Below, one piece after another: positions 31,311-39,524 of a stretch of 64,000 nt of DNA. Position 1 is the first letter of the stretch; every line of letters begins with the position of its first letter. A program made the position numbers and the translations under genes. The stretch is from a virus, in the IMG/VR virus record IMGVR_UViG_3300010354_000064, positions 1 through 64,000 of that record. One strand, written 5' to 3'. The notes under the pieces were generated by a model. The model saw only the letters and a program-made list of their open reading frames with translations. It had not been told where the DNA came from and made no database searches.

Positions 31311-32828
31311 TCACTTCTTGTATGGCCCCTGGAGAGGGGGGCGCTGGTTCATCCAGTCGGGCCGCATCTGCGGAGTGTTGTAGTCGTACTTGACGTAAGG
31401 CACGTCAGGGCGCTCGTACTTGTAGCCGAGGTTCGGCCCCGGTGCCTTCTGCGAGTTGTACGAGGCCCCACCCCCATCTCCGGGGAGGTTCGACTCACCA
31501 ACGACCCCGTTGAAGTCGTTGCCCTTTGGCCCCGCGTAGTAGTCTGAGCGTGCCACCGGAGATACCACGTCGAGGGGCAGAAGTGCGCTCGACATCACGG
31601 GCATCCCCATCCCAGACGTGGCGCGCTCCGTGATAGCGGTCGAATCACTCGTATCGTCCCGTGTCTTGCCACCGGGGTCGTTCGGGAGCCCGGAACGGGG
31701 ACCGTAAACACCACGCCCACCAGAAGAGGGGTTGGCCTCCCCGTAGCCTCCCGCGCCCTGACCGTGGGCGTCATCGCCGTTGCCGCGACCGATGCCGAAG
31801 TCCCACGCCTCGGTCGGCGTGCGGTCGGTATTCGCATCGGGGACGTTCGACTTGGCGGACTTACCCGAGAAGTCGTTTTCCCAAGCGGAGGGGTAGTTGT
31901 ACTCGTCTCCCGCGCCTTCGTCACGGCTCCATTGGTCGCCGGTCGGAAGGCTCTCCTCGCGGTTGTAAGAGCCGAACGGCCCCGTCTGCTCACCACGGTC
32001 GAGATGGTTCACACGCGGACCAGGAAGGCTGTCCACGTTGACCGACGAGTTCGCGCGGCGGTCGTAGCCGTACCCGACACTCGACTGCTTCGTGAGAGAC
32101 GGGCGGTTCTGACGCGCAGGCTGCGGCCCTTGCTCTTTGGCGGGGCCTCCACCTCGGGGCATCTTCGAGCCCTTCGAGGGGTCTTCCTCGTTCTTGTAGC
32201 GGTCGGGTGCCCACGCGGCGGGCTCGTGCTCCGGTGCAGGGCCGTCCTCGACCTCGCTCATGTCTTCCTCGGCCTCCCCCTCGGGGTCTTCGAGGTAGTC
32301 GGTGGCGTCGGAGAGGAGCTTCTTGACCTCGCTCATGTCGCGCTTTTCGAGGTCGGCGAGCTTCGGCTTCCAGTGCTCTCCGTTGATTTCATCGTAGATG
32401 GCGTCGCAGATGGTCGAGAGATGCTCGGACGCCTCGTAGAGCTTGGCCCGCACGTCCTTCACGCCCATGACGTAGCCCCGCCCACCGACCATGCCGTCGG
32501 GCGAGAACGCCACGGACTTCAACCGGCTGAACTGCCGGTGCGCGGTGAGCGTGTGGCCGAGCGCCACGCTCGTAGCCCACAGCATCTTCACGAGAGGCTT
32601 GATAGCCTTGGGGTCAAAGGCATGGTTCGCCGGAATCTTCCGTTGGGCCGGAGCCGCGACCTCCCGCTTGTGCGGGGGCACGAAACCACCACCCTCCTGG
32701 GCCGCCGTCCGAACAATCGGGCCGGGAATCAGGTCCGTGACCCGACCATCACGCCCGTAAACAGGTGTGATTTCGCGGGTTTCTACGACTTCCCCGAACG
32801 CCTTGGCTACCTTCTCCCGCGCGCTCAT
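31311..32828 (-). CDS. large partly disordered virion-cluster protein
   Basis: 505 residues from the ATG at 32828 (AGGGG five bases upstream); the in-frame GTG before it is less likely. The N-terminal 180 residues are folded and helical (VRAKLYEASEHLSTICDAIY). After about residue 200 the sequence is Gly/Asn/Pro/Asp-rich and disordered, for example GIGRGNGDDAHGQGAGGYGE. Such composition is typical of internal head proteins or linkers. No family is recognised. Confidence 0.55.
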   Translation of the reverse strand: MSAREKVAKAFGEVVETREITPVYGRDGRVTDLIPGPIVRTAAQEGGGFVPPHKREVAAPAQRKIPANHAFDPKAIKPLVKMLWATSVALGHTLTAHRQFSRLKSVAFSPDGMVGGRGYVMGVKDVRAKLYEASEHLSTICDAIYDEINGEHWKPKLADLEKRDMSEVKKLLSDATDYLEDPEGEAEEDMSEVEDGPAPEHEPAAWAPDRYKNEEDPSKGSKMPRGGGPAKEQGPQPARQNRPSLTKQSSVGYGYDRRANSSVNVDSLPGPRVNHLDRGEQTGPFGSYNREESLPTGDQWSRDEGAGDEYNYPSAWENDFSGKSAKSNVPDANTDRTPTEAWDFGIGRGNGDDAHGQGAGGYGEANPSSGGRGVYGPRSGLPNDPGGKTRDDTSDSTAITERATSGMGMPVMSSALLPLDVVSPVARSDYYAGPKGNDFNGVVGESNLPGDGGGASYNSQKAPGPNLGYKYERPDVPYVKYDYNTPQMRPDWMNQRPPLQGPYKK

Positions 32829-32830
32829 GG

Positions 32831-33103
32831 TCACCCCTTGAGCGGCTGGCCGTTGTCGTCGAACAGGCGCTCGATGTAGAACTGGCCGTCGGCTTCTTTC
32901 TGAATACTCCAGAGGTCGCGGTTCGACTTGTGAATGAGCGTCTCGGTCGAGAGGCGCGTGAAGGGCTGAAGCTGCCCAACGGAGGCCACCCGAACACGGG
33001 CTGACTTCTGGAGCGGCTTGAGCATGGCGGGCTCTCGCTCGAAGAGCGCGTCGAGCCCCGTCGCCCCGGATACTTCCAACTGACCCAAATCGAAGAACGA
33101 CAT
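32831..33103 (-). CDS. small hypothetical virion protein
   Basis: 90 residues from the ATG at 33103 (GAGG six bases upstream); the in-frame GTG at 33115 would overlap the upstream gene. The C-terminal half, VGQLQPFTRLSTETLIHKSN followed by LWSIQKEADGQFYIERLFDD, is a beta hairpin-rich pattern found in small phage proteins. Tightly packed between two virion genes, it is probably translated with them. Confidence 0.55.
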   Translation of the reverse strand: MSFFDLGQLEVSGATGLDALFEREPAMLKPLQKSARVRVASVGQLQPFTRLSTETLIHKSNRDLWSIQKEADGQFYIERLFDDNGQPLKG

Positions 33104-33111
33104 GCCTGACC

Positions 33112-34014
33112 TCACGTAATCACGAGGGAAATCTGAACGTCGATGTACTCGTTCGTGCTGTAGCCGCTGACCCGCAGAATCTCCGAGTACGTGCCGGGCA
33201 GGCAGTTCGCGTTAGGCGTCACCTGCACGACCACAGACTGCGAAGCCGCTCCGGCCAACGACCCCTGGAACGGAGTCACGCCCGAAAGCCAGGCCCCCGA
33301 AGTGTTGGTGAGTCGCCGGACTTCGTATTCGAGCAGAGACGTGGGGGCACCCGTGTTCGTGAGAATGAACGACTGCGAGGGCACCGGAGGGAACGGACCC
33401 GTCAACGGCTTCGAGACGAAGAACGTGATGCTCGCCGTGCTGACCGTGATGGTCGCCTTGGGTCGAATGTTGATGGTAATGGGGACCGAAACCGGGTTGT
33501 TGGTCGCGGTGGGGTCTTGGAGGAGCACGACCTGCGCGTACGGGCTGTTCGACGCGAGCAGCGTCGAGGAATCGACCGCAACGTCGAACACACCGCTTTC
33601 CCCAGCAGCCAAGTTGCCGATGGAAGTGGGTCGAACACGAACGTAGGGCGCGTCCGAGGTAGAACTCGCGTCGAGGAGGCTGCCGAAGACGCCACCGTTC
33701 GACACCTGGAACGTCTGCACCGGCCCGTACCCTCGGCCTTCGTCGAGGTTGAACACAAGACCGCCGACGCTGACGACGAAGAGAGGCGCGAACTGTGCCT
33801 GCAACTGCGAGATGGAGTCGGCCATCGCCTGCACGACCATCCCTGGTAGGGGCACGCTATCCCGTAGCACGCCGTACGGGCTCAGGATGTCCCGCACCGA
33901 GTACGTGGGTGCAGGCCCCGACACGTCCATGCGCGTCGTCCACTTCCAGATTCCACGGGGGGTGGATTGCTGGAACTGGTAGTCTTGAAACTGAAGGGCG
34001 GCGGCAGAAGGCAC
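33112..34014 (-). CDS. virion protein with BACON/Ig-like repeats
   Basis: 300 residues, GTG start with GAGG six bases upstream. Two beta domains follow a helical N-terminal 70 residues. The domain at about 90-185 contains FDVAVDSSTLLASN and PVSVPITINIRPKATITVST. The domain at 190-300 contains FILTNTGAPTSLLEYEVRRL and ends EYIDVQISLVIT. These resemble BACON or bacterial Ig-like adhesion domains seen on phage tails and decorations. It is likely exposed on the virion. Confidence 0.6.
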   Translation of the reverse strand: MPSAAALQFQDYQFQQSTPRGIWKWTTRMDVSGPAPTYSVRDILSPYGVLRDSVPLPGMVVQAMADSISQLQAQFAPLFVVSVGGLVFNLDEGRGYGPVQTFQVSNGGVFGSLLDASSTSDAPYVRVRPTSIGNLAAGESGVFDVAVDSSTLLASNSPYAQVVLLQDPTATNNPVSVPITINIRPKATITVSTASITFFVSKPLTGPFPPVPSQSFILTNTGAPTSLLEYEVRRLTNTSGAWLSGVTPFQGSLAGAASQSVVVQVTPNANCLPGTYSEILRVSGYSTNEYIDVQISLVIT

Positions 34015-34056
34015 GAGCTACCTCACGATAGCCCGCCCATAAGAAGAACCGCAGGC

Positions 34057-34359
34057 TCAAAAGGCCGCCATGAGCGTCGCCTTCGCGGCCTCGACGAGGG
34101 CCTTCTTCTGCACCCCCTTGCGGGCGATGTACTCAGCGGCCTCCTCGTCCCCGGCCGCCTTCGCGGCCTTCCACTCGCGGCGGAGCACCGCGAGGTGGCG
34201 CTCGCCACGGTCGATGTTGACCGAGAGGCTACCCTTGCCGAAGCAGAGGTAGCAGACCCCGTTGTCGGGATGCCAGTGGTCGGAGCCGCCATGCCCGCCG
34301 CAGCGCGGGCACTCGACCACAACCACCGTCTCGTTCGTCTGGGCGTTCTGGGGGACCAT
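34057..34359 (-). CDS. DnaJ-type zinc finger small protein with shared leader
   Basis: 100 residues from the ATG at 34359, which directly follows leader element copy c. CPRCGGHGGSDHW and CYLCFGKGSLS form a C-x-x-C-x-G-x-G pair like the DnaJ cysteine-rich domain. The C-terminal half is helical and charged. There is no J domain, so it is not a DnaJ. It may bind RNA or protein in the small-gene regulon defined by the element. Confidence 0.65.
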   Translation of the reverse strand: MVPQNAQTNETVVVVECPRCGGHGGSDHWHPDNGVCYLCFGKGSLSVNIDRGERHLAVLRREWKAAKAAGDEEAAEYIARKGVQKKALVEAAKATLMAAF

Positions 34360-34398
34360 GCCTCCTCTACGAGGTGGCCCCATCGAGAATCAACGTAC
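34360..34398 (-). promoter_or_regulatory. CGTTGRT/ACCTCGTAGAGG leader element, copy c
   Basis: On the minus strand CGTTGATTCTCG precedes GGGGCCACCTCGTAGAGGAGGC and the ATG at 34359. The CGTTGATT again contains the stop codon of the upstream gene. CCTC-GTA-GAGG covers the ribosome binding site. The outer stem is weak in this copy, unlike the others. Confidence 0.5.
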
Positions 34399-35493
34399 CC
34401 AAACCTGACCTCGGTGGATTTTGCCGATGAGCGACACCCCCACCCCAAACGCAGCGGCCACCGACGATTGCGTGGCCCCTCCGGCTAGCCGCGCACGAAT
34501 CTCCGTGACCTTCTCGACCGTGAGCTTACCCGAACGTGCCGAGAGGCGGCGCGTCTGGTTCTGCTCGGCTTTCGTGGCCCAACGGCAGTTGGCAGGCCAC
34601 CCACGCGCAAGGCAGTCCGCGCACTTGCCGCACGAGTAGTGCCCTCCGCGATTTGCACGGGTGAGCGTGTACGTGGGGGCGGGCTTCACCCCCACGTCGG
34701 TCAAGAAATCCTCGAAAGACCCCCGCCAACGCTCGCACATCGTGATGCCCGAGCCCCCGTAATCCTCGTAGCGGCCGTGCTTCGGGTTGAAGCACCGAGT
34801 CTTGATGCTGACCCACGTCTTGTACTCAGGGCTACCCGTGCGTCCGTGGACGTGGTTGCCGTGGTCGGACCCCCTCGGCATCGGGCGGCGGTTCGCACTC
34901 TGCTCGCTCTTCGTCGCCCACCGGACGTTCCCCGGCTCGTACCCACGCGAACCGTCAATGCGGTCGAGGCTATGCTGCGGGGTCGGCTTCGGCCCAAGGT
35001 GATCAAAGAACGCCATGAAGTCGTCTACCCACCCCGCGTGGACGCCGATGCCGCGCCCACCCCAACCGGAGTAGTTGCTGCTCTTCGGGTTGAGGCAGCG
35101 GTCCTTCATAGAAATCCACGCGCGGTACTCCGGCGTATGGATGAGGCCATGCTTGAAGTTGGTGGGCCATCCGGGGCGGGGCTCCTTCGAGGAAGGTGCC
35201 CCCGCACCTTGCGGCCGACGGTTCCGGTTCTGCTCGGTAGGAAGCGACCACCGGACGTTGCCGGGTTCGTACCCCGCATCGTTGTCGATGCGGTCGAGGC
35301 TATGCTTCGGAGAGGGACGGGGGCCGACGTGGGCGAAGAACGCCTCGAAGTCCGCAGCCCACTCGGGGGCCAACGTAATCCCTCGGCCCCCGTAGTTCGG
35401 GTAGGCGAGGTGACGAGGGTTCAAGCATCGCTGCTTGATCTGCTGCCAACACTTGTACTCGGGAAGCTGGGATCGACCATGCTTGAGGTACAT
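34390..35493 (-). CDS. HNH-related triple-repeat protein with C-terminal HTH
   Basis: 367 residues. Three repeats of about 90 residues each contain R-C-x-N-P, Y-G-G-(R/S)-G-I and S-L-D-R-I-D followed by G-x-Y-x-P-G-N-V-R-W. They lie at about 12-95, 117-200 and 214-310. The third has a degenerate active-site region and an inserted CGKCADCLARGW cysteine knuckle. The end (LTVEKVTEIRARLAGGATQS) is a resolvase- or NUMOD-like helix-turn-helix. The family is related to phage HNH homing endonucleases. No intact H-N-H is visible, so it may bind DNA without cutting. It is a likely selfish or regulatory element. Confidence 0.7.
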   Translation of the reverse strand: MYLKHGRSQLPEYKCWQQIKQRCLNPRHLAYPNYGGRGITLAPEWAADFEAFFAHVGPRPSPKHSLDRIDNDAGYEPGNVRWSLPTEQNRNRRPQGAGAPSSKEPRPGWPTNFKHGLIHTPEYRAWISMKDRCLNPKSSNYSGWGGRGIGVHAGWVDDFMAFFDHLGPKPTPQHSLDRIDGSRGYEPGNVRWATKSEQSANRRPMPRGSDHGNHVHGRTGSPEYKTWVSIKTRCFNPKHGRYEDYGGSGITMCERWRGSFEDFLTDVGVKPAPTYTLTRANRGGHYSCGKCADCLARGWPANCRWATKAEQNQTRRLSARSGKLTVEKVTEIRARLAGGATQSSVAAAFGVGVSLIGKIHRGQVWVR

Positions 35494-35558
35494 GGCCGGA
35501 ATCTAAGCACTCTGCACCACTAAGTCAACGTGTTAGTTGACCTCGCGATGGAGAATGT
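35494..35558 (-). promoter_or_regulatory. gap with palindrome and sigma70-like promoter
   Basis: The gap contains a perfect palindrome, GTCAAC-gtgtta-GTTGAC (35524-35541). On the minus strand its right half gives TTGACT, followed after 16 bases by TTAGAT, a weak -35/-10 pair upstream of the HNH-related gene. A palindrome over a -35 box suggests an operator. Confidence 0.4.
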
Positions 35559-35569
35559 TTAGAAACATT
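35554..35569 (-). terminator. AT-rich palindrome at the end of the sigma-like gene
   Basis: AATGTTT-AG-AAACATT (35554-35569) is a perfect palindrome spanning the stop codon of the sigma-like gene. No T run follows. It may be a weak terminator, an RNA processing hairpin or a protein binding site. Confidence 0.3.
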
Positions 35570-36194
35570 TATCCATACCTCTCCCTTGCCATTGTGGTAG
35601 ACGCACCTCGCGAAGAATGTTGAAACGCTTGCTCGCGATGGCCGAAAACACCTTCTGGTACGGGGAGTACTTGGCGTCTGCGCGGGCGAGGTCTTCGAGG
35701 CTCTTCACGGCGCGGAAGAAGCGATGCCGCACCCGCCCTTGCGTGAGGTTCAGCCGTGTGGCGACCTCGGACTGGCAGGTCGTCTCCCACATGCCGACGA
35801 GGATGTCCACGTCGATGGGGGCGAACACGTCGGCGAGGTCTTCGCGGATTTCATCCACGGTGATTTGCGGAATAGACAGCAGGAACTTGATGCGCTTGAG
35901 CCCCCGGTCGAGCCGATAGCTGATGGCTGCCTGGGTGACCTCGAAGATGGCTGCGATGTCCGCCTGCCTCTTGCGCTTGATGAAGTACAGGTAGATGAGG
36001 TCGGCTTCCCGACGCGGGATGCGGTCGAGCAAAGGCGCGATACGACTCTCGTAGTCGGCCTCCGCGAACAGCGTCTCGACGCCTTCCTCTTCGGCCTCGG
36101 AATCCAAGCTCGGCGTGACCAAGCGGTTCGCCAAAGCCATTGGGTCCATCGGAATCACGTACCCGGATGCCACCATCTTGTCCTCCCAACTCAC
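35559..36194 (-). CDS. sigma region 4-like protein with two helix-turn-helix units
   Basis: 211 residues, GTG start overlapping the upstream TGA (GTGA). RIPRREADLIYLYFIKRKRQ followed by ADIAAIFEVTQAAISYRLDR is a sigma70 region 4-type HTH at about 58-110. A second HTH-like unit (TCQSEVATRLNLTQGRVRHR) lies at about 140-165. No region 2 is present, so it is not a complete sigma factor. It may steer host RNA polymerase to phage promoters or act as a repressor. It precedes the replication block and is followed by an operator-like gap. Confidence 0.65.
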   Translation of the reverse strand: MSWEDKMVASGYVIPMDPMALANRLVTPSLDSEAEEEGVETLFAEADYESRIAPLLDRIPRREADLIYLYFIKRKRQADIAAIFEVTQAAISYRLDRGLKRIKFLLSIPQITVDEIREDLADVFAPIDVDILVGMWETTCQSEVATRLNLTQGRVRHRFFRAVKSLEDLARADAKYSPYQKVFSAIASKRFNILREVRLPQWQGRGMDKCF

Positions 36195-38086
36195 GAGGCA
36201 GCCTCCGAGAAGAAGGCCGAGAGCACGCGCGACTTGTTCATTCCGATGTCATCCAACGCGAGGCTGGACGCGCCCTGGTCGGCGTTCGGGGAGTGTAGCC
36301 GGAGGTCGAGGTTCGTCACGAGCGTCATGAGACGCACATTCAGGCGCACTTGCTTCTCAGCCGCCCGGATTTTCTCGCGGAGCGACTGCGAGAGCCCAGC
36401 AAGGTTCGAGACGAAGATACCATCGACGGTCCCGTAAAGGTTCAGCAGCTTGCTGGCAGTCTTGTTTCCGCAGCCCGGCGCACCGGGGATGTTGTCAGAG
36501 GTGTCCCCACCGAGCGCGCGGAGATGCACCATCCGCTCGGGGGCTACCCCGTACTCGGCCTGCACGACCTCGGGGGTGCAGAGCCTCTCCTTGCCAACAC
36601 CGACCGCCGGGACGAGTACGTGCGTCGTGTCCGTCACGAGTTGCATGAAGTCTCGGTCGTTCGAGACGATGACGTTGTGCTGGTCGGCGAGCCGACCGCG
36701 CACCAACGAAGCCACCACGTCGTCCGCTTCTTCGCCTTCAGCGTGTGCTTGCCAAACGCCAAGAGAGGGGAGGTTCGCCTTGAGCCACTCGACCTCGAAG
36801 GTCACGCGCAGAGGGTTTCGATTCGCCTTGTAGTCGGCGAACAACTCCTTACGGCGCGTCGAGAGGCTATCCCAGCAGACCCACACCTCGGCCTCGGGGT
36901 ATCGCTTGCGGAGCGCCGAGAGACTGTTGAGGAACCCGACGATGGCCCCCGTGGGTCGTCCCTTGGCGTCGCGAAGGTCAGAAAGGCCCGGTGCCATCGA
37001 GCACCGAACCGCCATGTTCATGCCGTCGATGACGACGTTCTCGGTCACGGTGCTCCCTTTCATGCGGCGCTCAATAGACAGAACCGACCGTTCGATGTCA
37101 AGGAAGCGCAGCACCGCCGAGTGTAGCAGACTGAAAGATTGCGCCACCCCTTCGAGTGAACCCCAAGGTAGGTTGCGGTCAGTCTGCTCCACGACCCGAT
37201 TCAACTGCCCCAGACGTTGCCCCCAATCGCGAAGCCTCTCCAAGTTAGAGTGCGTGTCGAGCACCGACCCCAAGCTGAGAGGGTGCTCGAAAGCGCGAAG
37301 GAAAGCATGTAGTTGCGCGCCTTGCCTCAACCACCGGGTGAGGTGATGGTACCGGGTGTAGAGACGCTTCATCTCCACGAGAAGTTGAGGAGCCGACTGG
37401 AGCCGCATCTCGGCCTGGATGGTGCGACCGTTCGAGAGCCAGCGGTCGATGCGTTGCACCTCGAAAAGGCGCTCCCGAAGCGGCTCGATGGAACGAGGCT
37501 CCCAACGAAGCAAAGGAAGAGCGGCATTGAACCAGCCACGCGCCTCACGAGCTTGCAGCACGAACGACGGGAGGGACACCTTGTTCAGCAGGTGAAGGAA
37601 CGAGCGCGGCAACGTGATGAGGCTATCCTTGCTGCGAAGCTCGACGCTGACCTGCACGGAATCCTGCTCGGGGATGTCCTCGATGACTACCGCCGTGAGA
37701 TTCTTGTAGGGGCCGGAGTTGATGACCACGGTGTCGCCGACGCCGATACCCTGGTCTGAGTGCGCGCGAATCTGCCGCCGAAATTTGTCGATGTCACGGT
37801 CGGTCACGCACGCGAGACGACGCCCTCGGGAACCGGGGTCGCGAACGACCGCCTGGACGTAGCGAGTGTCTTCAAGCCGAAAGTACTTCTCATCAGGGTG
37901 GGCGCGCTTGATGAAGGCGTAACCATCAACGAGATAGTTGATGACCCTATCCTCGCCGACTTGGGTCACCGAAGCAGGGACGAACACCTCGGCATCGCGG
38001 ATGGTCGCCCGAATCGCCGACCGAATCAGCGCCGGGTCTTCTCCCTCGGCCATAGGCCCTAGCTCTAGGATGACCCACTCAGACAT
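36191..38086 (-). CDS. NusG-like domain fused to 5'-3' exonuclease (FEN)
   Basis: 631 residues from the ATG at 38086 (GGAGAGGG upstream), just after the DnaX stop. Residues 1-170 look like NusG: NGN pattern EWVILELGPMAEGEDPALIR, YLVDGYAFIKRAHPDEKYF and a KOW segment (GDTVVINSGPYKNLTAVVIE). Residues 175-350 form a helical linker. Residues 351-631 form a FEN/5'-3' exonuclease: VIDGMNMAV, EGEEADDVV, VSNDRDF and GGDTSDNIPGAPGCGNKTA. The acidic residues for two-metal catalysis are present. A FEN would remove RNA primers. The NusG part suggests association with transcribing polymerase. I know of no such fusion as a standard enzyme. Confidence 0.75.
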   Translation of the reverse strand: MSEWVILELGPMAEGEDPALIRSAIRATIRDAEVFVPASVTQVGEDRVINYLVDGYAFIKRAHPDEKYFRLEDTRYVQAVVRDPGSRGRRLACVTDRDIDKFRRQIRAHSDQGIGVGDTVVINSGPYKNLTAVVIEDIPEQDSVQVSVELRSKDSLITLPRSFLHLLNKVSLPSFVLQAREARGWFNAALPLLRWEPRSIEPLRERLFEVQRIDRWLSNGRTIQAEMRLQSAPQLLVEMKRLYTRYHHLTRWLRQGAQLHAFLRAFEHPLSLGSVLDTHSNLERLRDWGQRLGQLNRVVEQTDRNLPWGSLEGVAQSFSLLHSAVLRFLDIERSVLSIERRMKGSTVTENVVIDGMNMAVRCSMAPGLSDLRDAKGRPTGAIVGFLNSLSALRKRYPEAEVWVCWDSLSTRRKELFADYKANRNPLRVTFEVEWLKANLPSLGVWQAHAEGEEADDVVASLVRGRLADQHNVIVSNDRDFMQLVTDTTHVLVPAVGVGKERLCTPEVVQAEYGVAPERMVHLRALGGDTSDNIPGAPGCGNKTASKLLNLYGTVDGIFVSNLAGLSQSLREKIRAAEKQVRLNVRLMTLVTNLDLRLHSPNADQGASSLALDDIGMNKSRVLSAFFSEAAS

Positions 38087-38088
38087 CC

Positions 38089-39513
38089 CTACCCTCTCCC
38101 CGGCCAAGTAAGCTCGAACTCGCGTCGCCATTGTTCGGGGGTGAGGATTTGGTGCCCATCTGCTTCTTCGACCCCGGCAAAGTTGAGCGCCAGCGGCGCG
38201 TGGTCACGGCCCCTCGGCTTCTGACGAGCGACTGCCTGATGGTCGAAGTCCGTGAGCGCGGCGATGTCGCCAGAGCCGAGACTCCCGATGCCGTCGGTGC
38301 GTACCACACCTTTCCCATTCGGTGAAGGTTTCGATGCAGGAATAGGAGCCGGAACTGGGGCAGGAGCAGGAGCAGGCGGAGGTGCAGCCACCGCCGCCGG
38401 GGCAGGCGGAGGGGTCACTGGGGCGGCCGGAAGCGGAGCAGCCACGACCAGAACGGGCGCGGCGACAGGACCAGAAGTCGTCGGGATGCCCCCAGAGAGG
38501 CGGAGCACGTCGCAGAGGAGCGACACCTTCGAGGCGTACCGCTGACGAAGGAAGTGCTCGGCGAGCCGCACCACGTTGTCGCCGTAGGCGTCGTAAACCC
38601 GCTGCCCGAGGCTCTTGTCTACGTACACGAAGTCCGCGAACATCCCGTGCCTCAGCCGAAACGTGTTCATGGCCGCCTCGGCAAGGCCAGCCGACACGTC
38701 CTCGGGGCTCACCCGTTCGCAGAGGCCCTCGACAAGTTCGATGGCGCGCTTCGGGGTACCGAGCGCCAGAAGCACCTCGTAGTAGGTCGAGACGACAGAG
38801 AGGTGCAGGTACTCGCGCACGTTGTCGAGGTTGACCCGCCCCATCTGGGCAATCATCTCCAGCCGGTTCACGACATCGCGAACGTGGCCGCCCGAGTAGT
38901 CGATGACGGTGAGCACGCCATCGTCCTCGTGTTCAACCCCCTCGGCATCGAGGATGCGGTTCATCCGTTCGAGCACGTCCTCGCGCGTGATTTTGCGGAT
39001 GGCGTACTCCTCACAGCGGGAGCGGATGGGGCCTCGGATTTTCTCGGGCTCGGTCGTGCAGAACACGCCGACCATCTTCTTCTCTTCGAGCGGCTTCAGG
39101 AGAACGTCCTGAGCATCCCGGCTCATCCGGTGCGCCTCGTCGAACACGTAGACGCGCTTCGCGGCATTGAAGACCGCGAACGGAAGGTCATCGACAATGG
39201 CCCGGATGTTCTCGATGGTGCCGCCCGATGCCGCATCCTGCTCGACGTAGGCCCCCGGCTGACCGTTGAGCACGTCGCGGCAGTTGTCGCACTCGTTGCA
39301 GGGCTCGGGGTCAGCCTTGTCGAGATTCTGGCAAAGCATGGCCCGCGCGTGGATACGGGCAAGGGTGGTCTTCCCCTGCCCGTGCCCACCCGCGAAGATG
39401 TAGGACACGTCGAGCGCGGTGCCTTTGGCGAGCCGCGCCTTGAGTAGCTGAACGGTACCCGATTGACCGAGCACGTCACCGAACTTGAGGGGGCGATAGC
39501 GGGTGTCCCACAC
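38089..39513 (-). CDS. dnaX: DNA polymerase III gamma/tau-like clamp loader subunit
   Basis: 474 residues, GTG start with AAGGG upstream. MWDTRYRPLKFGDVLGQ is the classic DnaX start. Walker A GGHGQGKTT is at 42-50, the zinc module C61/C72/C75/C78 contains CNECDNC, Walker B VYVFDEAH is at 121-128 and the SRC motif lies at 165-167. A Pro/Ala-rich linker (about 355-410) leads to a C-terminal segment. It would assemble with delta (58076-59044) and delta prime (59048-60004) to load the clamp (42503-43747). Only one length is visible; no frameshift site was noted. Confidence 0.9.
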   Translation of the reverse strand: MWDTRYRPLKFGDVLGQSGTVQLLKARLAKGTALDVSYIFAGGHGQGKTTLARIHARAMLCQNLDKADPEPCNECDNCRDVLNGQPGAYVEQDAASGGTIENIRAIVDDLPFAVFNAAKRVYVFDEAHRMSRDAQDVLLKPLEEKKMVGVFCTTEPEKIRGPIRSRCEEYAIRKITREDVLERMNRILDAEGVEHEDDGVLTVIDYSGGHVRDVVNRLEMIAQMGRVNLDNVREYLHLSVVSTYYEVLLALGTPKRAIELVEGLCERVSPEDVSAGLAEAAMNTFRLRHGMFADFVYVDKSLGQRVYDAYGDNVVRLAEHFLRQRYASKVSLLCDVLRLSGGIPTTSGPVAAPVLVVAAPLPAAPVTPPPAPAAVAAPPPAPAPAPVPAPIPASKPSPNGKGVVRTDGIGSLGSGDIAALTDFDHQAVARQKPRGRDHAPLALNFAGVEEADGHQILTPEQWRREFELTWPGRG

Positions 39514-39524
39514 GGTGTGCGCCC

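Noticed and set aside
38350-38480. Programmed frameshift site in dnaX, as in some bacteria
   Set aside because: The Pro/Ala-coding linker has no A-rich slippery heptamer with a following hairpin. The full-length frame is uninterrupted.
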